Origin: DASQFD01 sp035633255
Lineage (GTDB): Bacteria; Actinomycetota; Actinomycetes; Actinomycetales; Dermatophilaceae
Assembly (NCBI GenBank): GCA_035633255.1
Contig: DASQFD010000080.1
Span: forward strand, 1 to 64,000
Reading direction: 5' to 3'
Length of the DNA stretch: 64,000 nucleotides
In this document: positions 30,244 through 39,900 of the stretch, one piece after another
Position numbering within the stretch: position 1 is the first letter of the stretch
Layout of the letters: each line of letters starts with the position of its first letter
Position numbers and translations under genes: made by a program
Notes under the pieces: model-generated
Told to the model about the DNA's origin: nothing
Seen by the model: only the letters and a program-made list of their open reading frames with translations
The model's database searches: none

Positions 30244-31026
30244 GTGAGCGGCTACGACGACGACCTCCGCCTCGCCCACGTGCTCGCGGACGCCGTCGAG
30301 CGGGTCACGACGGCCCGGTTCCGGGCCGAGGACCTCCACGTCGAGACCAAGGCCGACCGCACCCTCGTCAGCGACGCCGACCGGGCGGCCGAGGAGCTTA
30401 TCCGCGGCCAGCTGGCCCGCACCCGGCCGCGGGACGCCGTCGTGGGCGAGGAGTTCGGGACCACCGGCCACGGCCCGCGCCGATGGGTGCTCGACCCCAT
30501 CGACGGCACCCACAACTTCGTGCGCGGCGTCCCGGTGTGGGCGACCCTGATCGCCCTGCTCGACGGCGACCGGCCGGTCCTGGGTCTGGTCGCGGCCCCG
30601 GCCCTGGGTCGGCGGTGGTGGGCCGCGGTCGGCTCGGGGGCCTGGGCCGGCCGCAGCCTCACGGCCGCCCGCCGCCTGCGCGTGTCGGGGGTCTCCCGCC
30701 TCGAGGACGCCTCGCTGTCCTGCTCGAGCACCACGTCCTGGGCCGCGGTCGGCCGGCAGGACGCCTTCCTCGACCTGGCGCGCTCCTGCTGGCGGGAGCG
30801 GGGCTTCGGCGACTTCTGGTCCTACATGCTCCTCGCGGAGGGCGCGGTGGACGTGGCCGCGGAGCCGGACCTGGCGCTGTACGACATGGCCGCGCTCGTG
30901 CCCGTCGTCACCGAGGCCGGCGGACGCTTCACCTCGCTCGCCGGGGAGGACGGGCCGTTCGGGGGCAGCGCGGTCGCCACCAACGGCCTCCTCCACGACG
31001 AGGTCCTGCGCCGCATCGGCACCTGA
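30244..31026 (+). CDS. hisN: Histidinol-phosphatase, inositol monophosphatase family
   Basis: 260 residues. Metal-site motifs of the IMPase fold: VGEEFG, VLDPIDGTHNF and EPDLALYDMAALVPVVTEAGG. The last pattern and the length match actinobacterial HisN, which dephosphorylates histidinol phosphate; inositol or nucleotide phosphatase activity is an alternative. The GTG is preceded by TAGCGT. It ends 21 bp from the convergent M16 gene. Confidence 0.87.
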   Translation: MSGYDDDLRLAHVLADAVERVTTARFRAEDLHVETKADRTLVSDADRAAEELIRGQLARTRPRDAVVGEEFGTTGHGPRRWVLDPIDGTHNFVRGVPVWATLIALLDGDRPVLGLVAAPALGRRWWAAVGSGAWAGRSLTAARRLRVSGVSRLEDASLSCSSTTSWAAVGRQDAFLDLARSCWRERGFGDFWSYMLLAEGAVDVAAEPDLALYDMAALVPVVTEAGGRFTSLAGEDGPFGGSAVATNGLLHDEVLRRIGT

Positions 31027-31047
31027 GCGGGGCCGCGAGGTGGGGCC

Positions 31048-32409
31048 CTACGCGGGCACCACCGTGACCGGCCCCAACCCGGCCGCCTCGATGCCCGCAA
31101 CGCACTGCTCGGCGTCGCCGACCACGACGACGCTCCACCCCCCGTCGACGACCCCCCGGTATGCCGTCGTCAGGGCCTGCGCGTCCAGGTCGCCGACCGC
31201 CCGCAGCATCTGCGTGGGGAACTCCGGGGACAGGCCCTCCGCCGCCAGCGCGGCCGCCTCCTCGGCGATCGCGTCGGCCGTGGCGAAGCGGCCGGGCGCG
31301 GTGCGCGCGACGTAGTCGGCTCCGGCGCGCGCCTCGTCGTCGGTGAACCCCGCCCGCGCGGAGTCGAGGATGTCCACGAGGAGACCCAAGGACTCCCCCG
31401 TCACGTCCGCGCGCACCGAACCGGCCGTGACCACGCTCCCGCCGCGGGTCCGCGGGCGGAAGCTGGTCCGGATGCCGTAGGTGTACCCCTTCTCCTCCCG
31501 CAGCACCGCGTCCACCCGGGCGTTGGGCGACCCGCCGAGCACGAAGGACAGCACCGGGTAGGGGGCCCATCCGCCGGCCACGTGGCGGTCCGGGCCGGGG
31601 CGGCCGACGGACAGCTCGCTCTGCACGGCGCCGGGGCGGTCCACGACCACGACCCGGGCCGCGTCGGCCGCCGGGACGGGCGCGACCGGGGCGGGCACCG
31701 GCTGGTGTCCCGGGGCCGACCAGTCGGCGAGGGCGGCGTCGACGACCTCGGGCAGGTCCAGGCCGCCGAGGTCACCGGCAACCACCAGGGTCGCCCCCGC
31801 CGGCCCGACGTGCCGCGCGTGGAAGTCCGCGATGTCCGTCCGGGTCATCGCGGCGACCGTCTCCGGGCTCCCCGCGGTGGGGCGCGACGCCCGGTCCTGG
31901 GGCGCCCACATCGTCGCCAGCAGCTCCCGGGCGGCGCGGTGCGCCCCGGAGGCCCGCTCCTGCTCGATCTCGGCCAGCCGGGTCCGCAGGATGCGCGCGA
32001 CCTCGTCCTCGGGGAACACCGGCTCGGCGAGCAGCTCCCGCAGCAGCCCGAGCGCCGGCACGAGGAAGCGGTGCGGCACGTCGAGGTCCACGTGGAGCGC
32101 GCCGTCGGAGACACCGCTCCCGTAGGCGATGCCGTGGCGCTCCAGCAGCGAGGCGAACTCCTCGGACCCGTGCCGGGCCGTCCCCTCGTCGAGCAGCCGG
32201 GCGGTCATCGCCGCCACGCCCTCGACCCGGCGCTCCTCGACGGCGAGCCGCAGCGGCACCACCAGCCGGAGGGAGAGGACGTACTGGCCCCGCACGTCGT
32301 GCGCCAGGACCCGCAGCCCGTTGTCCAGCCGGGACTCCACCGGCAGGGGGAAGCCCCACGGGGCCGGGGGGACGACCAGGGGGCGCGTCGGCTGGGGGAG
32401 GGCGCTCAC
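31048..32409 (-). CDS. M16 family peptidase-like subunit without zinc motif
   Basis: 453 residues. It has the M16 fold signatures (DNGLRVLA, LDEGTARHGSEEFASLLERHG, and YTYGIRTSFRP near the C-terminus) but no HxxEH. It resembles the non-catalytic half of M16B heterodimers, pairing with the upstream gene product. The GTG overlaps the stop of that gene by four bases, supporting equal expression. Confidence 0.88.
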   Translation of the reverse strand: MSALPQPTRPLVVPPAPWGFPLPVESRLDNGLRVLAHDVRGQYVLSLRLVVPLRLAVEERRVEGVAAMTARLLDEGTARHGSEEFASLLERHGIAYGSGVSDGALHVDLDVPHRFLVPALGLLRELLAEPVFPEDEVARILRTRLAEIEQERASGAHRAARELLATMWAPQDRASRPTAGSPETVAAMTRTDIADFHARHVGPAGATLVVAGDLGGLDLPEVVDAALADWSAPGHQPVPAPVAPVPAADAARVVVVDRPGAVQSELSVGRPGPDRHVAGGWAPYPVLSFVLGGSPNARVDAVLREEKGYTYGIRTSFRPRTRGGSVVTAGSVRADVTGESLGLLVDILDSARAGFTDDEARAGADYVARTAPGRFATADAIAEEAAALAAEGLSPEFPTQMLRAVGDLDAQALTTAYRGVVDGGWSVVVVGDAEQCVAGIEAAGLGPVTVVPA

Positions 32410-33698
32410 GCGACCTCCTCCGCGTCCCCACCGGGGTCGACGAGGTAGGCGACCACCGCCCGCTGCTCGGGCCGCAGCAGTGCCGCGGCGGCGGCGCGCA
32501 CGGTGTCCGCGCCCACCGCCCGCACCCGCTCGACGTGGGTGTTGACCAGGCGCGGGTCGCCGTGGAGCAGGGCGTGGTGGCTGAGCAGGTCCGCCCGCTC
32601 CTCGGGGCTGGCGAGGGCCTGCAGCCAGCATCGCTCGGTCTGTGCCACGGCGGCCTCGAGCTCCTCGGGCTCCGGCCCCTGCTCGGCGAAGCGCTCCATC
32701 TCCTCCAGCACGTCCGCCTCGACCGCGGCCGGGTCCTCCCCCTCGGCGACGTCGGCGACGAGGAACCCCAGCGACACCCCGTCCACGAGGCCCCATGCCG
32801 TGCCGTGCACCCCGAGCGCCGTCTGCTGGCGCCGGACCAGCCGCCGCACGAGCCGCGAGGAGGACAGCCCGCCGATGCAGTCCAGCGCGAGCCCGGCCGC
32901 GAGGAAGTCGTCGGTCTGGTCGACCGGCAGCCGGAACGCGAGGTGGACCCGGTCGTGCGGCACGTCCCGCCGCCGCTCGACGCGGACGGGCGAGGTGAGC
33001 GGGGGCACCGCCGGGTGCGGCGGCCGCGCGCGGTGCCCGCTGCGGGCGAGCCACCCCAGGTGCCGCTGCGCCAGGTCGAAGCCCTCCTCCGCGTCCAGGT
33101 CCCCGCACAGGCTGAGCACCGTGTTGTCGGGGCCGTAGTGCGAGGCGAAGAAGCCGTGGACGTCGGCGAGGCTGGCCGCGTCCAGGTCCTCCATGGACCC
33201 GATGGTCGGGTGGTGGTAGGGGTGGCCCTCGGGGAACGCGGCGGCATACACGTCGATCAGGGCGTGGCCGTAGGGCTGGTTGTCGTAGCGCTGACGCTTC
33301 TCCTCCTTGACCACGTCGCGCTGGTTGTCCAGGTTCTCCTGGCTCACCGCGTCCAGCAGGTGGCCGTGGCGGTCACCCTCCAGCCACAGGGCCAGCTCCA
33401 GGGCCCCCCGCGGCACCGTCTCGAAGTACGTCGTGCGGTCGAACCACGTCGTGGCGTTGAGCCGGCCGCCGACGGCCATCAGGGCCTCGAAGTGCTCGCC
33501 GCTGCGCACCCCCCGGGACCCCTGGAACATCAGGTGCTCGAAGAGGTGGGCCAGACCGGTGCGACCGGGCGACTCGTGGCGCGACCCGACGCCCACCCAC
33601 AGGTTGACGGTGACGTTCGGGACGCCGTGGTCGGGGGAGACCACGACACGCAGCCCGTTGTCCAGGGTGCGCTCGTGGACGGGGTACTCCAACGGCAT
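32406..33698 (-). CDS. M16 family zinc metallopeptidase, catalytic subunit
   Basis: 430 residues. HLFEH near residue 50 is the inverted zinc motif HxxEH, with the distal glutamate expected in the ENLDNQRDVVKEE region. C-terminal M16 domain with LALDCIGGLSSSRL. It probably degrades peptides with its inactive partner. The ATG at 33698 is chosen over GTG 33707 because TAGGGT (33706-33711) ends 7 nt before it, which predicts a leaderless mRNA. Confidence 0.92.
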   Translation of the reverse strand: MPLEYPVHERTLDNGLRVVVSPDHGVPNVTVNLWVGVGSRHESPGRTGLAHLFEHLMFQGSRGVRSGEHFEALMAVGGRLNATTWFDRTTYFETVPRGALELALWLEGDRHGHLLDAVSQENLDNQRDVVKEEKRQRYDNQPYGHALIDVYAAAFPEGHPYHHPTIGSMEDLDAASLADVHGFFASHYGPDNTVLSLCGDLDAEEGFDLAQRHLGWLARSGHRARPPHPAVPPLTSPVRVERRRDVPHDRVHLAFRLPVDQTDDFLAAGLALDCIGGLSSSRLVRRLVRRQQTALGVHGTAWGLVDGVSLGFLVADVAEGEDPAAVEADVLEEMERFAEQGPEPEELEAAVAQTERCWLQALASPEERADLLSHHALLHGDPRLVNTHVERVRAVGADTVRAAAAALLRPEQRAVVAYLVDPGGDAEEVA

Positions 33699-33720
33699 GG
33701 GCGACACCCTATGCCGCTGT

Positions 33721-35115
33721 TCAGGCCCCCGCGCGGGGCCGGGCCTCCAGCTCGTCGACGCCGCTGACCTGCGCGTCCTCCGCCACCACGGGCAGGCGCG
33801 GCAGGGCGTCCGGGCCCAGCCGGGTGATGACGTTGCGCGCCACGATCTGCTGCGCGGTCACGGTCCGTTCGGAGCGGCCGCGGCCGAGGAAGCTGACGGC
33901 CCAGTGGAGCAGGGTGGTGACGCGCGACTTGAAGCCGATGATGTAGACGAGGTGGACACCGAGCCAGAGCAGCCAGGCGACGAACCCGCTGAAGCGCAGC
34001 GAGCCGACGCTCGCGACGGCGCTGAAGCGGGAGATGGTCGCCATCGACCCCTTGTCGCGGTAGCGGAAGGGCCCCTCGGGGGGTGTGCCGTCCAGGCGCG
34101 CCTCGACCTGCCGGGCGGCATACCTCGCGCTCTGGATGGCGACCTGGGCGACCCCGGGGAGACGGTCGCGCGCCATCATGTCGCCGACCACGAACACCTC
34201 GGGGCGGCCGGGCAGGGTGAGGTCGGGAAGGACCTGCACCCGACCCGCGCGGTCCAGCTCGGCCCCGGACTGCTCGGCGAGCTGCCCGCCGAGCGGCGAC
34301 GCCTGCACGCCGGCCGCCCAGACCTTGGTGGCCGCCTCGATGCGGCGGCGGGTGCCGTCCCCGGCCTCGATCTCCACACCGGTGTCGTCCACACCGACCA
34401 CCTTCACGCCGAGCTGCACGGTGACGCCCATCTCCTCGAGCCGCCGGCGCGCGGCACCGCCGAGCTGCTCGCCGAAGGAGGGCAGCACGGCGTCGGCGGC
34501 GTCGAGCAGGATGATGCGCGACTCGGTGGGGTCGACGCGGCGGAAGTCGCGGCGGAGCGTGCGGTGCGCCAGCTCGGCGATCTGGCCCGCCATCTCGACC
34601 CCGGTGGGGCCCGCGCCCACGACGACGAAGGTCGTGTAGCGCTCGGCCTCGGCCTGCGTGGGCGCCAGCTCGGCCCACTCGAAGGCGCCGAAGATCCGGC
34701 CGCGCAGCTCGAGGGCGTCGTCGATGCTCTTCATGCCGGGGGCGAACTCGGCGAAGTGGTCGTTGCCGAAGTAGGACTGTCCGGCGCCCGCGGCGACGAC
34801 GAGCGTGTCGTAGCGCGTCACCGTCTCGCGGCCGAGCACGTCGGAGGTCACGGTGCGCGCCTCGAGGTCGATGCGGGTCACGGTGCCGAGCAGCACCCGC
34901 GCGTTCTTCTGCCGGGCGAGCACCTCACGGGTCGAGGGGGCGATCTCCCCCTCGCTGAGGATGCCCGTGGCCACCTGGTAGAGCAGCGGCTGGAACAGGT
35001 GGTGGGTGGTCGCTGCGAGCAGGGTCACCTCGACGTCCTCGCGGCGGCGCAGGGCCTTGGTGGCGAAGAGGCCGCCGAAGCCGGAGCCGATGACGACGAT
35101 GCGATGTGCGGGCAT
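33721..35115 (-). CDS. ndh: Type II NADH dehydrogenase / NAD(P)/FAD-dependent oxidoreductase
   Basis: 464 residues. FAD loop IGSGFGGLFA at the N-terminus, the family motif HLFQPLLYQVATG, NAD loop VVGAGPTGVEMAG near 170, and VFVVGDMM. A C-terminal segment VAWLLWLGVHLVYIIGFKSR should mediate membrane association, as in NDH-2. It passes electrons from NADH to menaquinone without pumping protons. The start has TAGCGT 6 nt upstream. Confidence 0.94.
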   Translation of the reverse strand: MPAHRIVVIGSGFGGLFATKALRRREDVEVTLLAATTHHLFQPLLYQVATGILSEGEIAPSTREVLARQKNARVLLGTVTRIDLEARTVTSDVLGRETVTRYDTLVVAAGAGQSYFGNDHFAEFAPGMKSIDDALELRGRIFGAFEWAELAPTQAEAERYTTFVVVGAGPTGVEMAGQIAELAHRTLRRDFRRVDPTESRIILLDAADAVLPSFGEQLGGAARRRLEEMGVTVQLGVKVVGVDDTGVEIEAGDGTRRRIEAATKVWAAGVQASPLGGQLAEQSGAELDRAGRVQVLPDLTLPGRPEVFVVGDMMARDRLPGVAQVAIQSARYAARQVEARLDGTPPEGPFRYRDKGSMATISRFSAVASVGSLRFSGFVAWLLWLGVHLVYIIGFKSRVTTLLHWAVSFLGRGRSERTVTAQQIVARNVITRLGPDALPRLPVVAEDAQVSGVDELEARPRAGA

Positions 35116-35121
35116 GCCCGG

Positions 35122-35127
35122 ACGCTA
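35122..35127 (-). promoter_or_regulatory. -10 element of ndh, overlapping a TAG stop
   Basis: TAGCGT (35127 to 35122) ends 6 nt before the ndh ATG. Its TAG is also the stop codon of the alternative-frame tail of the upstream transglycosylase. Confidence 0.55.
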
Positions 35128-35440
35128 CCCGAGGCGTGCGTCCCGGAGGCCCGTCGCGCTCGTGGACGATGCCGGCTCGGACGGGCTCGGCTCGGACGTG
35201 CGCGTCGACGTCGGGCTGGGGCTGGACGTGGACGTGGGCGCGGGAGCGGAAGCGGAAGCGCTCGAGGTGGTGCTCGGTGACGGGGTGCTCGAGGTGGTGC
35301 TCGGTGACGGGGTGCTCGAGGAGGTGCTCGGCGTGCCGCTCGCGGTGGGGCCGGCGGTCGGGGTCACGCTGCTGGACCGGGTCGGCGAGTTGGACGGAGG
35401 TGCCGGCCTCGTGGGCCTCGGGGTGGCGGTTCCCTGGGCG
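35125..35440 (-). pseudogene. Out-of-frame Ser/Thr/Pro-rich tail of the lytic transglycosylase
   Basis: A continuous frame here reads GTATPRPTRPAPPSNSPT and then long Ser/Thr/Pro runs, ending at TAG 35127-35125. It is the natural-looking continuation of the transglycosylase, whose own frame instead ends in Arg/Pro/Gly-rich sequence at 35364. A one-base loss, or a two-base gain, near 35430-35450 would separate them. It could be a real frameshift, an assembly error or recoding. It contains 27-bp tandem repeats. Confidence 0.65.
35258..35331 (-). repeat. 27-bp tandem repeat in the transglycosylase tail
   Basis: Two full units (35258-35284 and 35285-35311, first bases GTGCTCGAGGTGGTGCTCGG on plus, one mismatch in the first unit) and a partial third. 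In the tail frame they encode repeated Ser-Thr-Pro-Ser units. The unit is a multiple of three, so copy changes keep the frame. Confidence 0.8.
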
Positions 35441-36431
35441 TGGCCGTGCCCTTCGGCGTGGCGGCGGCCTGCGGCGAGGCGGTGCCCGGCGGCGCCGTCG
35501 TCGTGGCGGGCGATGATGGTGACGCGGTGGCCGCGGCGGCGGCCGGCACGGGCATCGTCCCGTTCGCCACGGGGACGGAGACGTGGCCGAGGCCGCCCAG
35601 GCCGTTGACGTCGAAGAAGGTGATCCACCGCCGCACGGTGGCGAGGTAGGCCCCGGACCGGTTGTAGGACAGCACCGCCGCGTCCAGCCCGGCGTCGGTC
35701 CCGAGGTCCCGTCCGCCCAGGCACAGGTATGCCGTGGCGCTCACCGCCGCGTCCACGACGTCCTGCGGGTCGGCGCTCCCGTCGTCGTCGCCGTCCCGCC
35801 CCACGCTCCGCCAGGTGCCGGGGATGAACTGCATCGGCCCGACGGCGCGGTCCCACTGGGCCGAGCCGTCGAGGCGCCCGCCGTCGGTGTCGGGGATCGC
35901 CGCGACGCCGTTGCCGTCCAGCGCCACGCCGTAGACCGCGGGGCGCACGACGCCGTCGGCGCCCACGGTCCGCGCGCCCAGCGAGCCGGACTCCACCTGA
36001 CCGATCGCCGCCAGGACCGCGACCCGCATCCGACAGGTGGCCGGCGCGGACCGGACGCCGACGGCATACGCCTCCCGAAGCCAGTCCGGGGCGGTGCGGT
36101 CGGCGCGGGAGCGCGGCACCGGGTCCGGCGGTGGCGGCGCCGCCGGTGGCTGCGGGAGCGGACGGGTGGCGAGGAGGGGGGCCGTGGGGCCCGGCGTCCG
36201 GCGGGCCCGCAGCAGGGCGGCCTCGTCCGCGTCGTCGAGCAGGCGTGGCTGCGGCCGAGCGTCGCGGAGGCCGAGGTCGTCCCGCACCGGGACCGGCGCC
36301 GACCGAGCCGCGGCGGAGGGCGGGCCGACCGTGGGGGCGCCGTCGTCGGCGGCGAGCGCCAGGGGCAGCCCCGCCCCGGCGGCCAGCAGCACTGCACCCG
36401 CCACCGTGGCCACTGCCGTCCGCCTGTGCAC
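35364..36431 (-). CDS. Lytic transglycosylase (SLT_2/MltB-like), C-terminal frame disrupted
   Basis: 355 residues as read. GTG 36431 is chosen for GAGGGG upstream; the signal peptide TAVATVAGAVLLAAGAG and an Ala/Pro-rich linker follow. The catalytic domain has AAIGQVESG with the likely catalytic Glu, GPMQFIPGTWRSVG, and DVVDAAVSATAYLC. It should cleave peptidoglycan outside the membrane. After the domain the frame runs into ATPKGTATP and then an unnatural basic tail; a neighbouring frame continues with a Ser/Thr/Pro tail to 35125. The catalytic part is intact, so function may survive. Confidence 0.85.
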   Translation of the reverse strand: MHRRTAVATVAGAVLLAAGAGLPLALAADDGAPTVGPPSAAARSAPVPVRDDLGLRDARPQPRLLDDADEAALLRARRTPGPTAPLLATRPLPQPPAAPPPPDPVPRSRADRTAPDWLREAYAVGVRSAPATCRMRVAVLAAIGQVESGSLGARTVGADGVVRPAVYGVALDGNGVAAIPDTDGGRLDGSAQWDRAVGPMQFIPGTWRSVGRDGDDDGSADPQDVVDAAVSATAYLCLGGRDLGTDAGLDAAVLSYNRSGAYLATVRRWITFFDVNGLGGLGHVSVPVANGTMPVPAAAAATASPSSPATTTAPPGTASPQAAATPKGTATPREPPPRGPRGRHLRPTRRPGPAA

Positions 36432-36624
36432 CGATCCCCCTCGTGGACGCCGGACTCCCATGCTGCGCCAGGGACGGCGCGCTTGTCGCGACGTGCGGAC
36501 GACTCCGGCCAGGTCCGCGGCGGTCCGGCCGCCACAACCGCACCAGGGGGCTCGTGGGGCACGCGCGCCCCAGGAACCCCGCCGGCCGAGGCGCCGCCGG
36601 GGACGACCGGGGCCCCCGACGCCG

Positions 36625-36651
36625 AAGGGCGGACCCGATGGGTCCGCCCTT
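36625..36651 (-). terminator. Terminator hairpin after initiator tRNA
   Basis: AAGGGCGGACCC-GAT-GGGTCCGCCCTT: 12-bp perfect stem with 3-nt loop, 30 bp beyond the tRNA 3' end. On the minus strand it is followed by CGG without a T-run, as is common in high-GC actinobacteria. Confidence 0.75.
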
Positions 36652-36681
36652 GGTCTCGGACCATCGAAACGGTCCGGTTCG

Positions 36682-36755
36682 TAGCGGGGGCAGGATTTGA
36701 ACCTGCGACCTCCGGGTTATGAGCCCGGCGAGCTACCGAGCTGCTCCACCCCGCG
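36682..36755 (-). tRNA. Initiator tRNA-fMet (CAT)
   Basis: 74 nt without encoded CCA. The acceptor stem has six pairs with an unpaired C1-U72, the anticodon loop is CTCATAA flanked by three G-C pairs (GGG/CCC), and the T-arm is GCAGG-TTCAAAT-CCTGC. The unpaired 1-72 and the GGG/CCC anticodon stem mark it as the initiator. A promoter is visible upstream and a hairpin downstream. Confidence 0.95.
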
Positions 36756-36790
36756 TCGAGTGAGTGACCTGACGGCCGCTCGGTGCTTCC

Positions 36791-36820
36791 ACGGTAGACG
36801 ACCGGCACTCCCCACACCAA
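36791..36820 (-). promoter_or_regulatory. Promoter of initiator tRNA
   Basis: -35 TTGGTG (36820 to 36815), an 18-bp spacer, then -10 TACCGT (36796 to 36791); transcription would begin about 30 nt before the mature 5' end. Confidence 0.6.
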
Positions 36821-36904
36821 ATCCCCGCCGGGCCGTGGCTCCCGCCGGCGGGCGGACCCGGTGCCGCGCCGACGGCACCGGGTCTCCCGCGAGCGGTCCG
36901 GGTG

Positions 36905-39900
36905 CTACGGCGAGGCGGTCGGCGACGGGCTCGGCGACGGCGACGGGCTCGGCGACGCCGCCGCGGCGGCGGCCTCGAGCTGGGGGGTGAGCGCCGCCGC
37001 CTGGTCCACCGCCGCCTGGAGCCGCTTCTGCGCCTCGCCGTAGGCCGCGAAGTCGCCGTTCTTCAGCGCGGTCTGCCCGTCCGCGTTGGCCTGCTCGATC
37101 TCCCCGATGATGGCAGCGAGCTGCGCGGAGGGGGTCCCGCTGCTGGAGCCGCCGCTGCCCGCGGTCGGCGACGGGGCCGGGACGGCCGGGGTGCCCGGCG
37201 CCGGGGGCGTGGTCGGCGCGGCCCCCGCGTCGCCCGCCGTGGCTCCGGAGTTCCCGCCGAAGACGCCGTCGAGCGCCTGGTCGAGGGTCTCGCCCCACGC
37301 GATGGTCTTGCCGAAGACGGCGACGGTCGCCTTGTTCTGCGGGAACGAGCCGCCCTCGCGAGACGCCTGGACGTACATCGGCTGGACGTAGAGCAGCCCG
37401 CCGCCCACGGGGAGGGTGAGCAGGTTGCCGAAGGTGAGCTGCTTGCCCTGCTGCCGGTTCTGGGCGATGAACTGGCTGAGGTTGAGCGGCTCGGTCGGGC
37501 TCTGCGAACGGACGGTCGACACCTCGATCTGGTTCTGGACCTGCCCCGGCCCGTCGACCGCCGAGGCGCGCGGCAGCTCGAGCAGCCGCATGGTGCCGTA
37601 CTCCGAGGAGGGCTTGCCGGCGGTCGCGCCGGCGTCGGCGTCCACGGCGAGGAACCCTCGGAGGATCTCCCGGCCGGTCCCGGTGGGGATGAACGAGGTC
37701 GTGAGGCTGAAGGCCGGCGCGTCCTGGTCCGGCATCGCCAGCGACTGGTAGTACGGCGGCTGGTCCTGGGTCGCGTGCGTCGGGTCCTTGGGCACCCGCC
37801 AGAAGTCCTGGCCGGTGTAGAACGAGCCCGGGTCGGTGACGTGGTAGCGGGTGAGGAGCTGCCGCTGCACCTTGAACTGGTCCTGCGGGTAGCGCACGTG
37901 GGACATCAGCCCCGCCGACATCTCCGACAGCGGGCGGACCGAGCCGGGGAAGGCGTTGCCCCAGGCCTTCAGGAGCGGGTCCGAGGTGTCCCAGCCGTAG
38001 AGGCGGACGGTGCCGTCGTAGGCGTCGACCGTCGCCTTGACCGAGTTGCGCATGTAGTTGACCCGCCCGGCCCCCACCGTCACGACGTCCGATCGCTCGC
38101 TCACCGAGTCCGAGGTCGCCTCGGCGAGGTCGGTCATCCTGCTGTTCGGGTAGCGCGCGGTCGTGGTGTAGCCGTCGACGATCCACTGGACCCGGCCGTC
38201 CACCACGGCCGGGTAGGCGTTGCCGTCGAGGGTGAGCCACGGGGCCACCCGCTCGACCCGCTCCTTGGGCAGGCGGTGGTCGAGGAGCCGGCTCTCGCTG
38301 TTGACCGCGTCGGAGAGGAGGAACTTGGCCTCCCGGTACTTCACGGCATACGCGAGCTTCTTCAGGAAGCCGCCGATGGGCACCCCACCGGCACCGGCGT
38401 AGGTGTTGCTGCGCTGGCCGCCGGAGCCCTCGTCGTCGGGGAAGTCGAACTCCTTGGGGTCGGCGCCCTCCGGCGCACCCACGATGGAGTACGTCGGGGA
38501 GACCTCACCGAAGTAGATGCGCGGCTCGAACTGCCCCGCCGGCCCCTTGGAGGAGAAGCCGCCCGAGAAGAAGACCGGGTCGCCTTCCATCGTGCGCTTC
38601 TGCCCGTATGCCGCGACGAAGCCGAAGCCGTGCGTGTAGACGGTGTGGTCGTTCAGCCAGTTCCGCTGGGCGTCGGGGACACCGGCCAGGTTGAGCTCGC
38701 GCACCGCGACGACCGAGTCGCTGCGGGTGTCGTCGACGGTGTAGCGGTCGACGTCGAGGATGTCGGGGAAGGCGTAGTACTGCCGCAGGCCCTCGAACTG
38801 GCGGAAGGTCGGCGAGACGACGTTGGGGTCGATGATGCGGATGCCGGGGATGGTCGCCGCGTCCGCGCGCAGCTGCCCCGGGGAGACGTCGGTGGTCGCT
38901 GAGTAGGAGGTGCGCTGGATCTCCTCGAGGCCGAAGGCCGAGCGGGTGGCGGCGATGTTCCAGCCGATGTACTTCGACTCCAGCGACTTCTCGCTCGGGC
39001 GGACCCGCAGGCTCTGGATGAGCGCCGGGTAGATCCCGCCCACGACGATCGCCATGACGGTGAGCAGCCCGACCCCGATGAGCGGCAGCCGCCAGCTGCG
39101 GGTCCAGATCGAGGCGAGGAAGAAGCCGGCGCACATCACCGCGGCGACCGCGAGGATGGCCTTGGTCGGCAGCACGGCGTTGGCGTCGGTGTAGGTGATG
39201 CCGGTGAGCAGCCGCGACTCGTTGGTGGTCAGGGAGTAGCGGTCCAGCCAGTAGGCCCCCGCGCGGACCAGGGCGAGCAGCGCGCCGATCACGCTGAGGT
39301 GGACGAACGCCGCCCGGGTGCTGGGCCCCCGGCCGGGCAGCTGCAGCCCGCCATAGACGTAGTGGGTGAAGGCGGCCGCCAGCAGGGTGAGGACGAGGAC
39401 GACGGTGAGGAAGCTGACGACGAAGCGCAGCCACGGCAGGGTGAAGACGAAGAACCCGATGTCGAGGTTGAACTGCGGGTCCTTGGTGCCGAAGGGCTGG
39501 GCGTTGCGCCACAGCAGGAAGGTCTGCCACGCACCCATGGCGCCGGAGCCGGCGAGCAGGCCGAGCACCGCGGGGATGCCGATGGTGGCCAGGCGGCGCA
39601 GCGGGTCGAGGGCCTGCCGGTACTGGTCCAGCGCCTGCTGGGCGGGGGTCATGGGGACGTAGAGCGGCCGGGTGCGGTAACCGAGGACCAGGCTGGAGGC
39701 GACGGCCCCCGCGGTCAGGACGAAGGCGACGACGAACAACCCCGAACGGGTGAGCAGCCGGGTGGTGAAGACGTCCTGGAAGCCGACCGACTGGAACCAC
39801 CAGTAGTCCGTGGCCATCTCGGCGAAGAGGGTGAAGAGCAGGGCCAGCGCGCCGAGCACCCCGAGGGTGACGAGCAGGGGGCTGCGACGCCGGGCGCCCG

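Noticed and set aside
31048..32409. Missing zinc motif in the second M16 gene as inactivation
   Set aside because: M16B proteases commonly pair an active with an inactive subunit.
36682..36755. tRNA without encoded CCA as a pseudogene
   Set aside because: Many actinobacterial tRNA genes lack CCA, and all stems and initiator features are intact.
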